Source: a bacterium (GTDB taxonomy: Bacteria; Bacillota; Bacilli; Lactobacillales; Streptococcaceae). Taken from it: DNA of 64,000 bases. Of this stretch, positions 1 through 9,869 are shown one piece after another (the stretch's first letter is position 1; the number at the start of each line of letters is the position of its first letter). Where the stretch lies: assembly GCA_905221435.1 (NCBI GenBank), contig CAJNDD010000001.1, forward strand, positions 62,001 through 126,000, written 5' to 3'. The notes beneath the pieces are model-generated. The model saw only the letters and a list, made by a program, of their open reading frames with translations, was not told the DNA's origin and did not search any database. Made by a program: the position numbers and the translations under genes.

Positions 1-419
1 GAGTGAATGCCCGTGAAATCGAGGTTGGTCTCTTGGGGAACTACGATGTTAAGAGCACGCTTCCTGGTGAAGTGGTCAAGGACGTTGCTTTCTACGACTA
101 CGATGCCAAGTATATTGACAACAAGATTACCATGGATATCCCAGCCAAGATTAGTGATGATGTAGTAGCTGTCATGCGTCAAAATGCTGAAACCGCCTTC
201 CGTGCGATCGGTGGACTCGGTCTATCTCGTTGCGATTTTTTCTATACAGATAAGGGAGAGATTTTCCTAAATGAGCTCAATACCATGCCAGGTTTTACCC
301 AGTGGTCTATGTATCCACTACTATGGGACAATATGGGAATCAGCTACCCAGAACTAATCGAGCGTTTGGTTGACCTTGCTATGCAAAGTTTTGACAAGCG
401 CGAAGCGCATTTGCTATAA
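1..419 (+). CDS. ddl: D-alanine--D-alanine ligase, C-terminal part (5' end outside window)
   Basis: This is the C-terminal ~139 residues of D-Ala-D-Ala ligase, which makes the D-Ala-D-Ala dipeptide for peptidoglycan in the cytoplasm. The reading frame is already open at the window edge, and the first in-frame GTG at base 3 is an internal codon, not the start. Ligase landmarks of the ATP-grasp fold are visible: NAREIEVG near the edge, CDFF and the metal-binding [12 protein letters not shown] segment. About 60% of the protein is therefore missing on the left. It precedes murF, whose product uses the dipeptide, the usual streptococcal arrangement. Confidence 0.95.
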   Translation, partial: VNAREIEVGLLGNYDVKSTLPGEVVKDVAFYDYDAKYIDNKITMDIPAKISDDVVAVMRQNAETAFRAIGGLGLSRCDFFYTDKGEIFLNELNTMPGFTQWSMYPLLWDNMGISYPELIERLVDLAMQSFDKREAHLL

Positions 420-504
420 AAATGAAAGAGAGGGTAGAAGCCAGAACCGTCACCTGCCAGGTGAATGAAGTTCTCGGACTTCAACCCTTTTTAAAGGAGT
501 AGAA

Positions 505-1878
505 ATGAAATTAACAATCCATGAAGTAGCGCAAGTTGTTAGGGCTAAAAATGATGTGACAGTTTATCCAGATAGTCCGCTAGTTAAGGCTGAGTTTGAC
601 AGTCGTTTAATCACTGCAGGAGATTTGTTTGTTCCGCTCAAGGGAGCGCGTGATGGTCACGACTTTATCGAAACAGCTTTTGAAAATGGTGCAGCAGTAA
701 CCTTGTCTGAGAAAGAGGTTACAAATCATCCCTACATTCTAGTAGACGACGTGTTGACCGCCTTTCAAACCCTCGCAGCCTACTATCTTGAAAAAACGGG
801 TGTTGATGTCTTTGCAGTCACGGGTTCAAATGGTAAAACAACGACCAAGGATATGTTGGCACATTTACTGTCAACAACCTACAAGACCTACAAAACTCAG
901 GGCAATTACAATAACGAGATTGGCCTTCCCTACACAATCCTTCATATGCCTGAAGGGACAGAAAAGTTGGTCTTGGAGATGGGGCAGGATCACTTGGGAG
1001 ATATTCATCTCTTGTCTGAATTGGCTCATCCAAAAACAGCCATCGTGACCTTGGTTGGAGAGGCTCATTTGGCCTTTTTCAAAGACCGTACAGAGATTGC
1101 TAAAGGAAAAATGCAAATTGCTGATGGTATGGCACCAGGTTCTTTGCTCTTGGTACCTGCTGATCCGATCGTAGAGGACTACTTGCCAACTGATAAAAAG
1201 GTGGTTCGTTTTGGGCAAGGAGCAGAGCTGGAAATCACAGACTTGGTTGAGCGCAAGGATAGTCTGACCTTTAAGGCGAATTTTTTGGAACAAGCCCTCG
1301 ATTTACCAGTGACAGGTAAGTACAATGCCACCAATGCTATGATTGCTGCTTATGTGGCTCTACAAGAAGGAGTTTCAGAAGAGCAAATTCATCAGGCCTT
1401 CCAAAATCTTGAATTGACTCGTAACCGTACCGAGTGGAAGAAAGCAGCCAATGGAGCAGATATTCTGTCTGACGTATACAATGCCAATCCAACTGCTATG
1501 AAGTTGATTTTGGAGACTTTTTCGGCTATTCCAGCCAATGAAGAAGGCAAGAAAATAGCTGTTCTAGCAGACATGAAGGAACTCGGCAACCAGTCTGTTC
1601 AACTCCATAACCAGATGATTTTGAGTCTCTCGCCAGATGTGCTGGATACCGTTATTTTCTATGGAGAAGATATTTCTGAATTGGCCCAACTTGCCAGTCA
1701 AATGTTTCCAATCGGCCACGTTTTCTACTTCAAAAAAACAGCTGACGAGGACCAATTTGAAGACCTAGTCAAGAAGGTTAAGGAAAGCCTTGGGGCCAAT
1801 GACCAAATTTTGCTTAAAGGCTCTAACTCCATGAATCTAGCCAAGTTGGTAGAAAGTTTAGAAAATGAATGCAAGTGA
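505..1878 (+). CDS. murF: UDP-MurNAc-tripeptide--D-alanyl-D-alanine ligase MurF
   Basis: MurF adds the D-Ala-D-Ala dipeptide to UDP-MurNAc-tripeptide, the last cytoplasmic step of the peptidoglycan precursor. The 457-residue product has the Mur ligase ATP loop TGSNGKTTTKD at residues 106-116, and later the NRTEWK and SDVYNANPTAM segments typical of the central and C-terminal Mur domains. Start ATG 505 has a strong AAAGGAG ribosome site 6 bases upstream. The 85-base gap after ddl contains short inverted repeats, for example CACCTGCCAGGTG, but no clear terminator, so co-transcription with ddl is likely. The length is normal for the family. Confidence 0.97.
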   Translation: MKLTIHEVAQVVRAKNDVTVYPDSPLVKAEFDSRLITAGDLFVPLKGARDGHDFIETAFENGAAVTLSEKEVTNHPYILVDDVLTAFQTLAAYYLEKTGVDVFAVTGSNGKTTTKDMLAHLLSTTYKTYKTQGNYNNEIGLPYTILHMPEGTEKLVLEMGQDHLGDIHLLSELAHPKTAIVTLVGEAHLAFFKDRTEIAKGKMQIADGMAPGSLLLVPADPIVEDYLPTDKKVVRFGQGAELEITDLVERKDSLTFKANFLEQALDLPVTGKYNATNAMIAAYVALQEGVSEEQIHQAFQNLELTRNRTEWKKAANGADILSDVYNANPTAMKLILETFSAIPANEEGKKIAVLADMKELGNQSVQLHNQMILSLSPDVLDTVIFYGEDISELAQLASQMFPIGHVFYFKKTADEDQFEDLVKKVKESLGANDQILLKGSNSMNLAKLVESLENECK

Positions 1879-2476
1879 TTTTGCCAAGTATCTGCAAAGA
1901 ATGCTAGCCATTACGGATACTGGATTAACCTTTACAAAAGATCCTTTCGACCGTGAGCGCTACGAGGATTTGCGAAGTCTGTTATCTGAAATGTTGAATC
2001 AGGTATCAGACCTCGATGCAGAAGAAGTGGCAGAAGTCATGAAACCGACTTCCGCTTATTCAACTCCTCTGATGGACGTCCGTGCTTGGATTGTTGAGGA
2101 TGAAAAAGTCTGTTTAGTTAGAGGAAAAGGGGAGGATAGTTGGGCTTTGCCAGGTGGGTTTGGTGAAGTCGGTTATTCTCCAACCGAAAATATTCTTAAA
2201 GAAATTAAAGAAGAAACCGGTTTTACAGCAAAGGCTGAAAGGTTACTTGCAGTTTTTGACACCAATCGTTTCCAACTACAGAGCAAACAATATGCAAAGC
2301 TTGTGTTTGAATGCCAACTTCTTGACGGACAATTTCAAGAAAATCAAGAGATTGCCGATCTTCAATTTTTTGCTATTGACCAACTGCCAGCCTTATCTGA
2401 AAAACGCATCACCAAGGGACAAATGGAGATTCTTTGGCAGGTTTATAAAGGACAAAGAGACCAATATATTGATTAG
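1865..2476 (+). CDS. NUDIX hydrolase with N-terminal helical domain
   Basis: This 203-residue protein belongs to the Nudix hydrolase superfamily, which cleaves nucleoside diphosphates linked to another moiety; the substrate here is unknown. The first ~60 residues form the helical N-terminal domain seen in a subset of Nudix proteins. The Nudix box spans about residues 97-120 (GGFGEVG...LKEIKEETGF). The REUxEE core is present as KE-I-K-EE, so the usual Arg is Lys, and the early conserved Glu appears to be Tyr104; the metal-binding glutamates of the helix remain. The gene overlaps the end of murF by 14 bases, suggesting translational coupling. Confidence 0.88.
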   Translation: MNASDFAKYLQRMLAITDTGLTFTKDPFDRERYEDLRSLLSEMLNQVSDLDAEEVAEVMKPTSAYSTPLMDVRAWIVEDEKVCLVRGKGEDSWALPGGFGEVGYSPTENILKEIKEETGFTAKAERLLAVFDTNRFQLQSKQYAKLVFECQLLDGQFQENQEIADLQFFAIDQLPALSEKRITKGQMEILWQVYKGQRDQYID

Positions 2477-2543
2477 GTTATGCTAGAGAAATCTGCAAAT
2501 CAAAAAAGGGTGTTTGTAAGATGCATTTCTGCGGTACAAATGA

Positions 2544-2549
2544 TATAAT
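2544..2549 (+). promoter_or_regulatory. -10 element of a putative promoter for the ywaF-like gene
   Basis: A perfect TATAAT hexamer lies in the 195-base gap between the Nudix gene and the YwaF-like gene. The best upstream partner is only a weak -35 match around 2522-2527. It is the only convincing promoter element in this gap. A short imperfect hairpin (TTCTAT...ATAGAA) follows near 2575-2595. Confidence 0.45.
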
Positions 2550-2671
2550 AGATTGCAAATTTAAGACGCAAGTATTCTATGCTTAGTATAGAATCAAGTT
2601 TTTCAAAAAATTTAAAAGCTGGAGAAAGTGAATTTTTTACCGCCTCTAGCTAGATGAACGAGGAATAGAAT

Positions 2672-3376
2672 ATGAATTTGTGGGATAAATTATTTACCAC
2701 ACAGATATCAGAACCGCCCCAGTTTGAACTTCACTGGTACATTGGTTTGTTATGTTTATTGGCACTTACTTTCTATGCTTCTTATCGTTTTCGCGACAAA
2801 GTGGCTTACCAGCGTTTTATTCAGATCCTTCAGTCTGTTCAACTGATTGTTCTGTATAGCTGGTATTGGGGAAATCTCATGCCTCTGTCAGAAAGTTTGC
2901 CCTTCTATCATTGCCGTATCGCCATGTTTGTGATGCTCTTGATTCCAGGGACATCCAAGTACAAACAGTACTTTGCCCTTTTAGGAACTTTTGGAGCAAC
3001 AGCAGCACTGGCTTACCCACTCTTTGATCCCTACCCATTTCCACACGTGACCATTTTGTCCTTCATTATCGGACATGTCGCCCTTTTAGGAAATGCGCTC
3101 CTATACTTGTTTAGAAACTATCAACCTTCCCTTCTTGATTTGAAGAATGTGGTGTGGATTACTTTCGCCTTAAATGGCTTGATATGGGTTGTCAACTTAG
3201 TTGTAGGTGGGGACTATGGATTTTTAACGAAACCACCAATTGTTGGGAATCATGGTCCATTAGCAAATTACATCATCGTGTCAAGTGTATTGGTAGTAGC
3301 CATCAGTTTGACTGCAAAAGTATTAGAAGTTTTTTTACAACAAAGAGCAGAAAAGATGATTCAAGAGAAGGTCTAA
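2672..3376 (+). CDS. YwaF/TIGR02206-family integral membrane protein
   Basis: A 234-residue polytopic membrane protein with about six hydrophobic segments (for example residues 20-38, 50-68, 80-92, 103-116, 125-146, 155-175, 190-215). It resembles the YwaF family (TIGR02206), found widely in Firmicutes and without an established function. Start ATG 2672 has a GAGG ribosome site 8 bases upstream. It stands as a single gene between its own putative promoter and a terminator that overlaps its stop codon. The family call comes from overall pattern and typical segments such as PFYHCRIA near residue 77. Confidence 0.75.
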   Translation: MNLWDKLFTTQISEPPQFELHWYIGLLCLLALTFYASYRFRDKVAYQRFIQILQSVQLIVLYSWYWGNLMPLSESLPFYHCRIAMFVMLLIPGTSKYKQYFALLGTFGATAALAYPLFDPYPFPHVTILSFIIGHVALLGNALLYLFRNYQPSLLDLKNVVWITFALNGLIWVVNLVVGGDYGFLTKPPIVGNHGPLANYIIVSSVLVVAISLTAKVLEVFLQQRAEKMIQEKV

Positions 3377-3394
3377 GAAGATCTTCTCTTTTTA
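3364..3394 (+). terminator. Rho-independent terminator after the ywaF-like gene
   Basis: AGAGAAG at 3364-3370 pairs with CTTCTCT at 3383-3389, followed by a short T run. The left arm lies inside the last codons of the preceding gene. It separates that gene from the division cluster. Confidence 0.7.
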
Positions 3395-3519
3395 GTGAAT
3401 ACAACGAGAATGCTTTTTTCTAAGCAAGGACTTGATTTATTTTCATAAAAGAAGCAAAAAAGATTTTTACAAAAACCTTGAGGAAATTTATGAAAAACTA
3501 AGCACGATTGGATTTTTTG

Positions 3520-3528
3520 TGTTATAAT
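3520..3528 (+). promoter_or_regulatory. Extended -10 promoter upstream of ftsA
   Basis: TGT-TATAAT at 3520-3528 is an extended -10 element about 80 bases before the ftsA start. No good -35 hexamer stands at 17-base spacing, which is usual for extended -10 promoters in streptococci. It probably drives ftsA, ftsZ and the downstream ylm genes. Confidence 0.6.
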
Positions 3529-3606
3529 ATTTTGTGAATAGCTGTGCCCTATTACAGTTATTAAAATAGAAGTGAGAAACTTGGAAGACAGAGAGGACGC
3601 GATGTA

Positions 3607-6256
<2,650 letters not shown>

Positions 6257-6259
6257 AAA

Positions 6260-6931
6260 ATGAATTTGAAAAAAAATACGGAATTAATTTTTCAGCAGAT
6301 TGCGGATGCTAGTCAAAAAGCAAATCGTGATTTAGATTCAGTTTCAGTGATTGCTGTCACAAAATATGTAGATATAGAAACAGCGGAAGCATTGCTTCCG
6401 CTTGGTGTTCATCATATTGGTGAAAATCGTGTTGATAAATTTTTGGAAAAATGTCAGGCTTTGAAAGATCGACCTGTTACCTGGCATTTGATTGGAACGC
6501 TCCAGAGGCGTAAGGTAAAGGATGTCATTTCTTTTGTAGACTATTTCCATGCTCTAGATTCTCTCAAGCTTGCTCAAGAAATTCAAAAAAGAACGAATCG
6601 TACGATTAAGTGCTTTTTACAGGTCAATATTTCTGGCGAGGAAACTAAACACGGGTTTTCCAAAGAAGCCTTGCTGGAGCAATTAGCTGACTTAGCTCAG
6701 TTAGATCGAATTGAATATGTTGGTCTAATGACCATGGCTCCTCTTGAGGCAGATACGGATGAATTGAGAACGATTTTCAAAAAAACACAAGAACTGCAAG
6801 CAGAAATTAGAGAAAAACAAATCCCTAACATGCCTATGACAGAGTTAAGTATGGGAATGAGTCGCGATTATGAAGAAGCGATTCAGTTCGGCTCGACTTT
6901 TGTTCGAATTGGCACAGCTTTTTTTAAATAG
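6260..6931 (+). CDS. ylmE: YggS/YlmE-family PLP-binding protein
   Basis: A 223-residue member of the alanine-racemase-like barrel family that binds pyridoxal phosphate and takes part in PLP homeostasis (YggS in E. coli, YlmE in Bacillus). The PLP lysine lies in AVTKYVD near residues 32-38, followed by GENRVDKFLEK and the conserved WHLIGTLQRRKVK segment. The C-terminal ELSMGMSRDYEEAI and GSTFVRIGTAFF motifs complete the family pattern. The gene starts 3 bases after the ftsZ stop and has only a poor ribosome site, so it probably depends on coupling to ftsZ translation. Confidence 0.93.
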   Translation: MNLKKNTELIFQQIADASQKANRDLDSVSVIAVTKYVDIETAEALLPLGVHHIGENRVDKFLEKCQALKDRPVTWHLIGTLQRRKVKDVISFVDYFHALDSLKLAQEIQKRTNRTIKCFLQVNISGEETKHGFSKEALLEQLADLAQLDRIEYVGLMTMAPLEADTDELRTIFKKTQELQAEIREKQIPNMPMTELSMGMSRDYEEAIQFGSTFVRIGTAFFK

Positions 6932-6940
6932 GAGAGACTC

Positions 6941-7474
6941 ATGTCTTTAAAAGATAAATTTGATAAATTTATAGATTATTTTACAGAAGATGGAGAAGAA
7001 ACAACACCTCGCTATGAATCTCAACAAGATGAAGTGGTTGTTTCACCAATTTCAACTTCTAAGGAATTGCCAGTACAGTCCCAAGCAAGTACATCAAAAG
7101 ATGCCAATATCACTCGCTTGCATGAACGTCAAAAGGAACTAGCTATGCAAAGTCACCGTACAGATGGAAAAGTAATCATTGAAGTTCGTTATCCTAGAAA
7201 GTATGAAGATGCAACAGTGATTGTCGACCTATTAACTGGGAATGAAAGTATCCTGATTGATTTTCAGTACATGACGGAAGTTCAAGCACGTCGTTGTTTA
7301 GACTATCTTGATGGTGCACGTCATGTTTTGGCTGGTAATATGAAAAAGGTTGCGAGTACGATGTATTTGTTGACACCAGTCAATGTAGTTGTAAATATTG
7401 AAGATATTAAATTGTCGGATGATTCACAAAATGCTGAATTTGGTTTTGATATTAAGCGAAATAGAGCGAGATAA
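6941..7474 (+). CDS. sepF: Cell division protein SepF
   Basis: SepF binds the FtsZ C-terminal tail, bundles filaments and helps anchor the Z-ring to the membrane. The 177-residue product starts with [16 protein letters not shown], a short amphipathic membrane-binding helix. A disordered Ser/Thr/Gln-rich linker follows to about residue 75, then the conserved core domain with [11 protein letters not shown] and [11 protein letters not shown]. Start ATG 6941 has an AGGAGA site upstream. The stop overlaps the first base of the next gene. Confidence 0.95.
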   Translation: MSLKDKFDKFIDYFTEDGEETTPRYESQQDEVVVSPISTSKELPVQSQASTSKDANITRLHERQKELAMQSHRTDGKVIIEVRYPRKYEDATVIVDLLTGNESILIDFQYMTEVQARRCLDYLDGARHVLAGNMKKVASTMYLLTPVNVVVNIEDIKLSDDSQNAEFGFDIKRNRAR

Positions 7475-7734
7475 TGTTTTTTCTAATTCACTTAATCCAA
7501 AATGCTGTGAACATCTATTCCTTCATTCTTCTAGCTTTTGTTTTACTTTCTTGGTTTCCTAATGCCTACGATAGTTCACTAGGTCGCTTAATCATTCGCC
7601 TTGCTCGCCCAGTTATTGAGCCACTTCGTAAACTCAATCTACAATTTGCTGGTCTTGACTTTACGGTTTGGGCAGCGCTGATTCTGATTCAGTTTGTTGG
7701 AAATCTCTTAACACGACTAGTCCTATTACTATGA
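7474..7734 (+). CDS. ylmG: YggT/YlmG-family membrane protein
   Basis: An 86-residue membrane protein with two hydrophobic helices (about residues 5-25 and 60-84). Between them is the conserved YggT loop with RLARPVIEPLRKL. YlmG proteins are encoded in Gram-positive division clusters and have been linked to septum or membrane organisation, without a defined biochemical role. The start ATG overlaps the sepF stop and the stop overlaps the ylmH start (ATGA), so the three genes are tightly coupled. Confidence 0.9.
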   Translation: MFFLIHLIQNAVNIYSFILLAFVLLSWFPNAYDSSLGRLIIRLARPVIEPLRKLNLQFAGLDFTVWAALILIQFVGNLLTRLVLLL

Positions 7735-8522
7735 CAGCAAATCGAGCCATTTATCAGCATTTTTCCCAAGATGATATTCCCTTTATTGATAAGGGTTTAG
7801 AGTGGTTCAAGCGGGTAGAAGATACATATGCGCCGGTACTTACTCCTTTTATCAATCCCCATCAGGAACAGATTTTGAGGGTGCTAGCTGGGACATATGG
7901 ACTGGGTTGCCAAAGTAGTGGTGATGTTCTTCCGACAGAGTCGGTTCGTGTTCTTATCTATCCCGATTACTTTGAACCGGAGATATCAGACTTTGAAATG
8001 GCCTTGTTGGAAATTTGCTATCCGAGTAAGTTTGAACAACTGAGTCATGGAAAAATATTGGGAACAATCATCAACCAACTAGGAATTGACCGTAAATTAT
8101 TTGGTGATATCTTGGTAGATGAAAAGAGAGCACAGATTTTTGTCAATCGTGATTTCATTCCTCTTTTTCAGGATGGAATAAGAAAGATTGGCAGACTTCC
8201 TGTATCGCTGGAGGAACGTCCTTTTACCGATAGGATTTTGTCTAAAATTGATTATAGAGAACGAGAAATTTTAGTTTCGAGTTTTCGATTGGATGCCCTC
8301 TTATCAAGTGCCTTGAAATTATCTAGAAACCAAGCTAGTCAACTGATAGAAAAAAAATCTGTCCAGGTAAACTATCATCTGGTTGAAAAATCTGATTATC
8401 AGATTGCAGTTGGAGATTTGATCAGTGTGAGAAAGTTTGGTCGTCTAAAAATTGTCAAAGACAATGGACAGACAAAAAAAGACAAGATAAAATTAAGCAT
8501 TCAATTATTATTAAGCAAGTGA
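7731..8522 (+). CDS. ylmH: YlmH-type S4-domain RNA-binding protein
   Basis: A 263-residue cytoplasmic protein of the YlmH family. The start ATG 7731 forms an ATGA overlap with the ylmG stop; longer in-frame extensions would lie inside ylmG. The C-terminal third is an S4 RNA-binding domain (about residues 180-245: LDALLSSALKLSRNQASQ, then SVQVN and VGDLISVRKFG). YlmH homologues act on the ribosome, where the Bacillus protein has been connected to rescue of stalled ribosomes. The gene sits in its standard place between ylmG and divIVA. Confidence 0.93.
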   Translation: MTANRAIYQHFSQDDIPFIDKGLEWFKRVEDTYAPVLTPFINPHQEQILRVLAGTYGLGCQSSGDVLPTESVRVLIYPDYFEPEISDFEMALLEICYPSKFEQLSHGKILGTIINQLGIDRKLFGDILVDEKRAQIFVNRDFIPLFQDGIRKIGRLPVSLEERPFTDRILSKIDYREREILVSSFRLDALLSSALKLSRNQASQLIEKKSVQVNYHLVEKSDYQIAVGDLISVRKFGRLKIVKDNGQTKKDKIKLSIQLLLSK

Positions 8523-8530
8523 GAAAAAAT

Positions 8531-8791
8531 ATGTCGATTACACCACAAGAAATAAGTGATAAAGCTTTCTCAAGAACATTCAGAGGCTACAATCAGGAAG
8601 AAGTTGACCTCTTTCTAGATAAGATTTACTTTGAATTAGAGGAGATGATTCGATACAAAGATGAAACTGAACTCTATATCAAAAAACTAGAAGAACGTCT
8701 TTCCTATTATACTAATGATATTCCTAAGAGAACAGTAACAAACAACCAAGAGCAAGAACCAGAGGCAATGAATGATTCTATTTTTTATTAA
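8531..8791 (+). CDS. Short DivIVA-like protein (N-terminal DivIVA domain only), tandem paralogue
   Basis: An 86-residue protein starting at ATG 8531 (MSITPQEI). Its first ~62 residues align closely with the start of the full DivIVA next door: MSITPQEISDKAF against MPITSLEIKDKTF, FRGYNQEEVDLFLDKI against FRGLDPEEVNEFLDIV, and LEERLSY shared. After that it has a short unique polar tail (TNDIPKRTVTNNQEQE...) and stops, lacking the long coiled coil. The leader sequences of the two genes also match (AAGYAAGTGAG before each start), which points to tandem duplication. It could bind membrane or compete with DivIVA or GpsB. It is not the canonical gpsB by sequence or position. Real expression is plausible given the ribosome site and operon position. 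Confidence 0.75.
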   Translation: MSITPQEISDKAFSRTFRGYNQEEVDLFLDKIYFELEEMIRYKDETELYIKKLEERLSYYTNDIPKRTVTNNQEQEPEAMNDSIFY

Positions 8792-8807
8792 GTAAGTGAG
8801 GAAAAGT

Positions 8808-9614
8808 ATGCCAATTACATCGTTAGAAATTAAAGATAAAACCTTTGGTACAAAATTTAGAGGTTTAGATCCAGAAGAAGTTAATGAATTCCTTGATATT
8901 GTTGTACGTGATTATGAGGAGTTAGTTCGTAGCAATCATGATAAGGAAAGACAGATTAAAAGTTTAGAAGAGCGCTTATCTTACTTTGATGAGATGAAAA
9001 ATTCTTTGAGTCAGTCTGTTTTGATTGCTCAAGATACAGCTGAAAGGGTAAAACAGGCAGCTCAGGAACGTTCAAGTAATATTATTAAACAAGCTGAACA
9101 AGATGCAGAGCGCCTTTTAGATGAGGCTAAGTATAGAGCTAATGAAATTTTACGCCAAGCAGCAGATAATGCTAAAAAAGTGGCTGTAGAGACAGAAGAA
9201 TTGAAAAACAAGAGTCGTGTATTCCATCAACGTCTCAAATCAACAATTGAAAGTCAGTTGGCAATTGTTGAATCACCAGATTGGGAAGATATTTTGAAGC
9301 CTACGGCAACTTATCTTCAAACAAGTGATGAAGCTTTCAAAGAAGTTGTGAGCGAAGTTTTAGGCGAAAAGCTTCCTTCTCAACCTGAAGAAGACCCAAT
9401 TGATGTGACACGTCAATTCTCTCCTGAGGAAATGGCGGAATTGCAAGCTCGTATTGAGGCGAGCAGTAAAGAATTAGCTGGATTAGAGGAAGAACAAAAA
9501 GAAGATGAAGACGTTAGTACACCTTCTTTAGAAGACTCTATAGAGGCAATTGTTGAAGCCCAGTCAGATTCTAAAGAAAAGAAATCAAAAAAAGAATCTG
9601 TTTCGATTTTATAA
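8808..9614 (+). CDS. divIVA: Septum/pole-targeting protein DivIVA
   Basis: DivIVA is a coiled-coil scaffold that binds curved membrane at septum and poles and recruits division proteins. Start ATG 8808 follows GTGAGGA at 8796-8802. The 268-residue product has the N-terminal lipid-binding domain (MPITSLEIKDKTFGTKFRG, residues 1-19). A long coiled coil follows from about 30 to 150, rich in Ala/Glu/Gln. A second conserved region (IESQLAIVESPDWEDIL) and an acidic, low-complexity tail ending in a Lys/Ser-rich stretch complete it. It is the last gene of the division cluster. Confidence 0.96.
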   Translation: MPITSLEIKDKTFGTKFRGLDPEEVNEFLDIVVRDYEELVRSNHDKERQIKSLEERLSYFDEMKNSLSQSVLIAQDTAERVKQAAQERSSNIIKQAEQDAERLLDEAKYRANEILRQAADNAKKVAVETEELKNKSRVFHQRLKSTIESQLAIVESPDWEDILKPTATYLQTSDEAFKEVVSEVLGEKLPSQPEEDPIDVTRQFSPEEMAELQARIEASSKELAGLEEEQKEDEDVSTPSLEDSIEAIVEAQSDSKEKKSKKESVSIL

Positions 9615-9615
9615 G

Positions 9616-9845
9616 TATAAAATGTGAGAACAAGATCTAACCAACTATATTTCCAGCGAGTAGGAGATGGTGTGAGTCCTACAATCCCTAGTGGTTAGAT
9701 TATCCTCTCAACAAATCTAGTCTGAAAGCAGTAAGACTGGACGTTCCCCACGTTACGGGAAAAGAGGAAAAGAGACCCTGTCTTTTTTCGAATAAAGGTG
9801 GTACCACGATTTTCGTCCTTTTTGCGAATCGTGGTTTTTATTTTG
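9616..9845 (+). promoter_or_regulatory. T-box leader (riboswitch) of ileS with antiterminator/terminator
   Basis: The 255-base gap before ileS holds a T-box leader, which reads the charging state of tRNA-Ile. The T-box itself, AAAGGTGGTACCACG, lies at 9794-9808. Its terminator follows: ACCACGATT at 9803-9811 pairs with AATCGTGGT at 9827-9835, then a T run. Stem I is formed by ATCTAACCA near 9635 pairing with TGGTTAGAT at 9692-9700. The likely specifier codon is ATC (Ile) at 9702-9704. A TATAAA at 9616-9621, just after divIVA, could be the promoter -10. Low tRNA charging should favour the antiterminator and turn ileS on. Confidence 0.92.
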
Positions 9846-9869
9846 TCAATTTAAATTAAAGGAGTAACA

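Noticed and set aside
420..504. Regulatory attenuator between ddl and murF
   Set aside because: Short inverted repeats exist (CACCTGCCAGGTG, GAAGT...ACTTC), but there is no terminator T run before the ribosome site and no recognisable riboswitch, so no regulatory claim is made.
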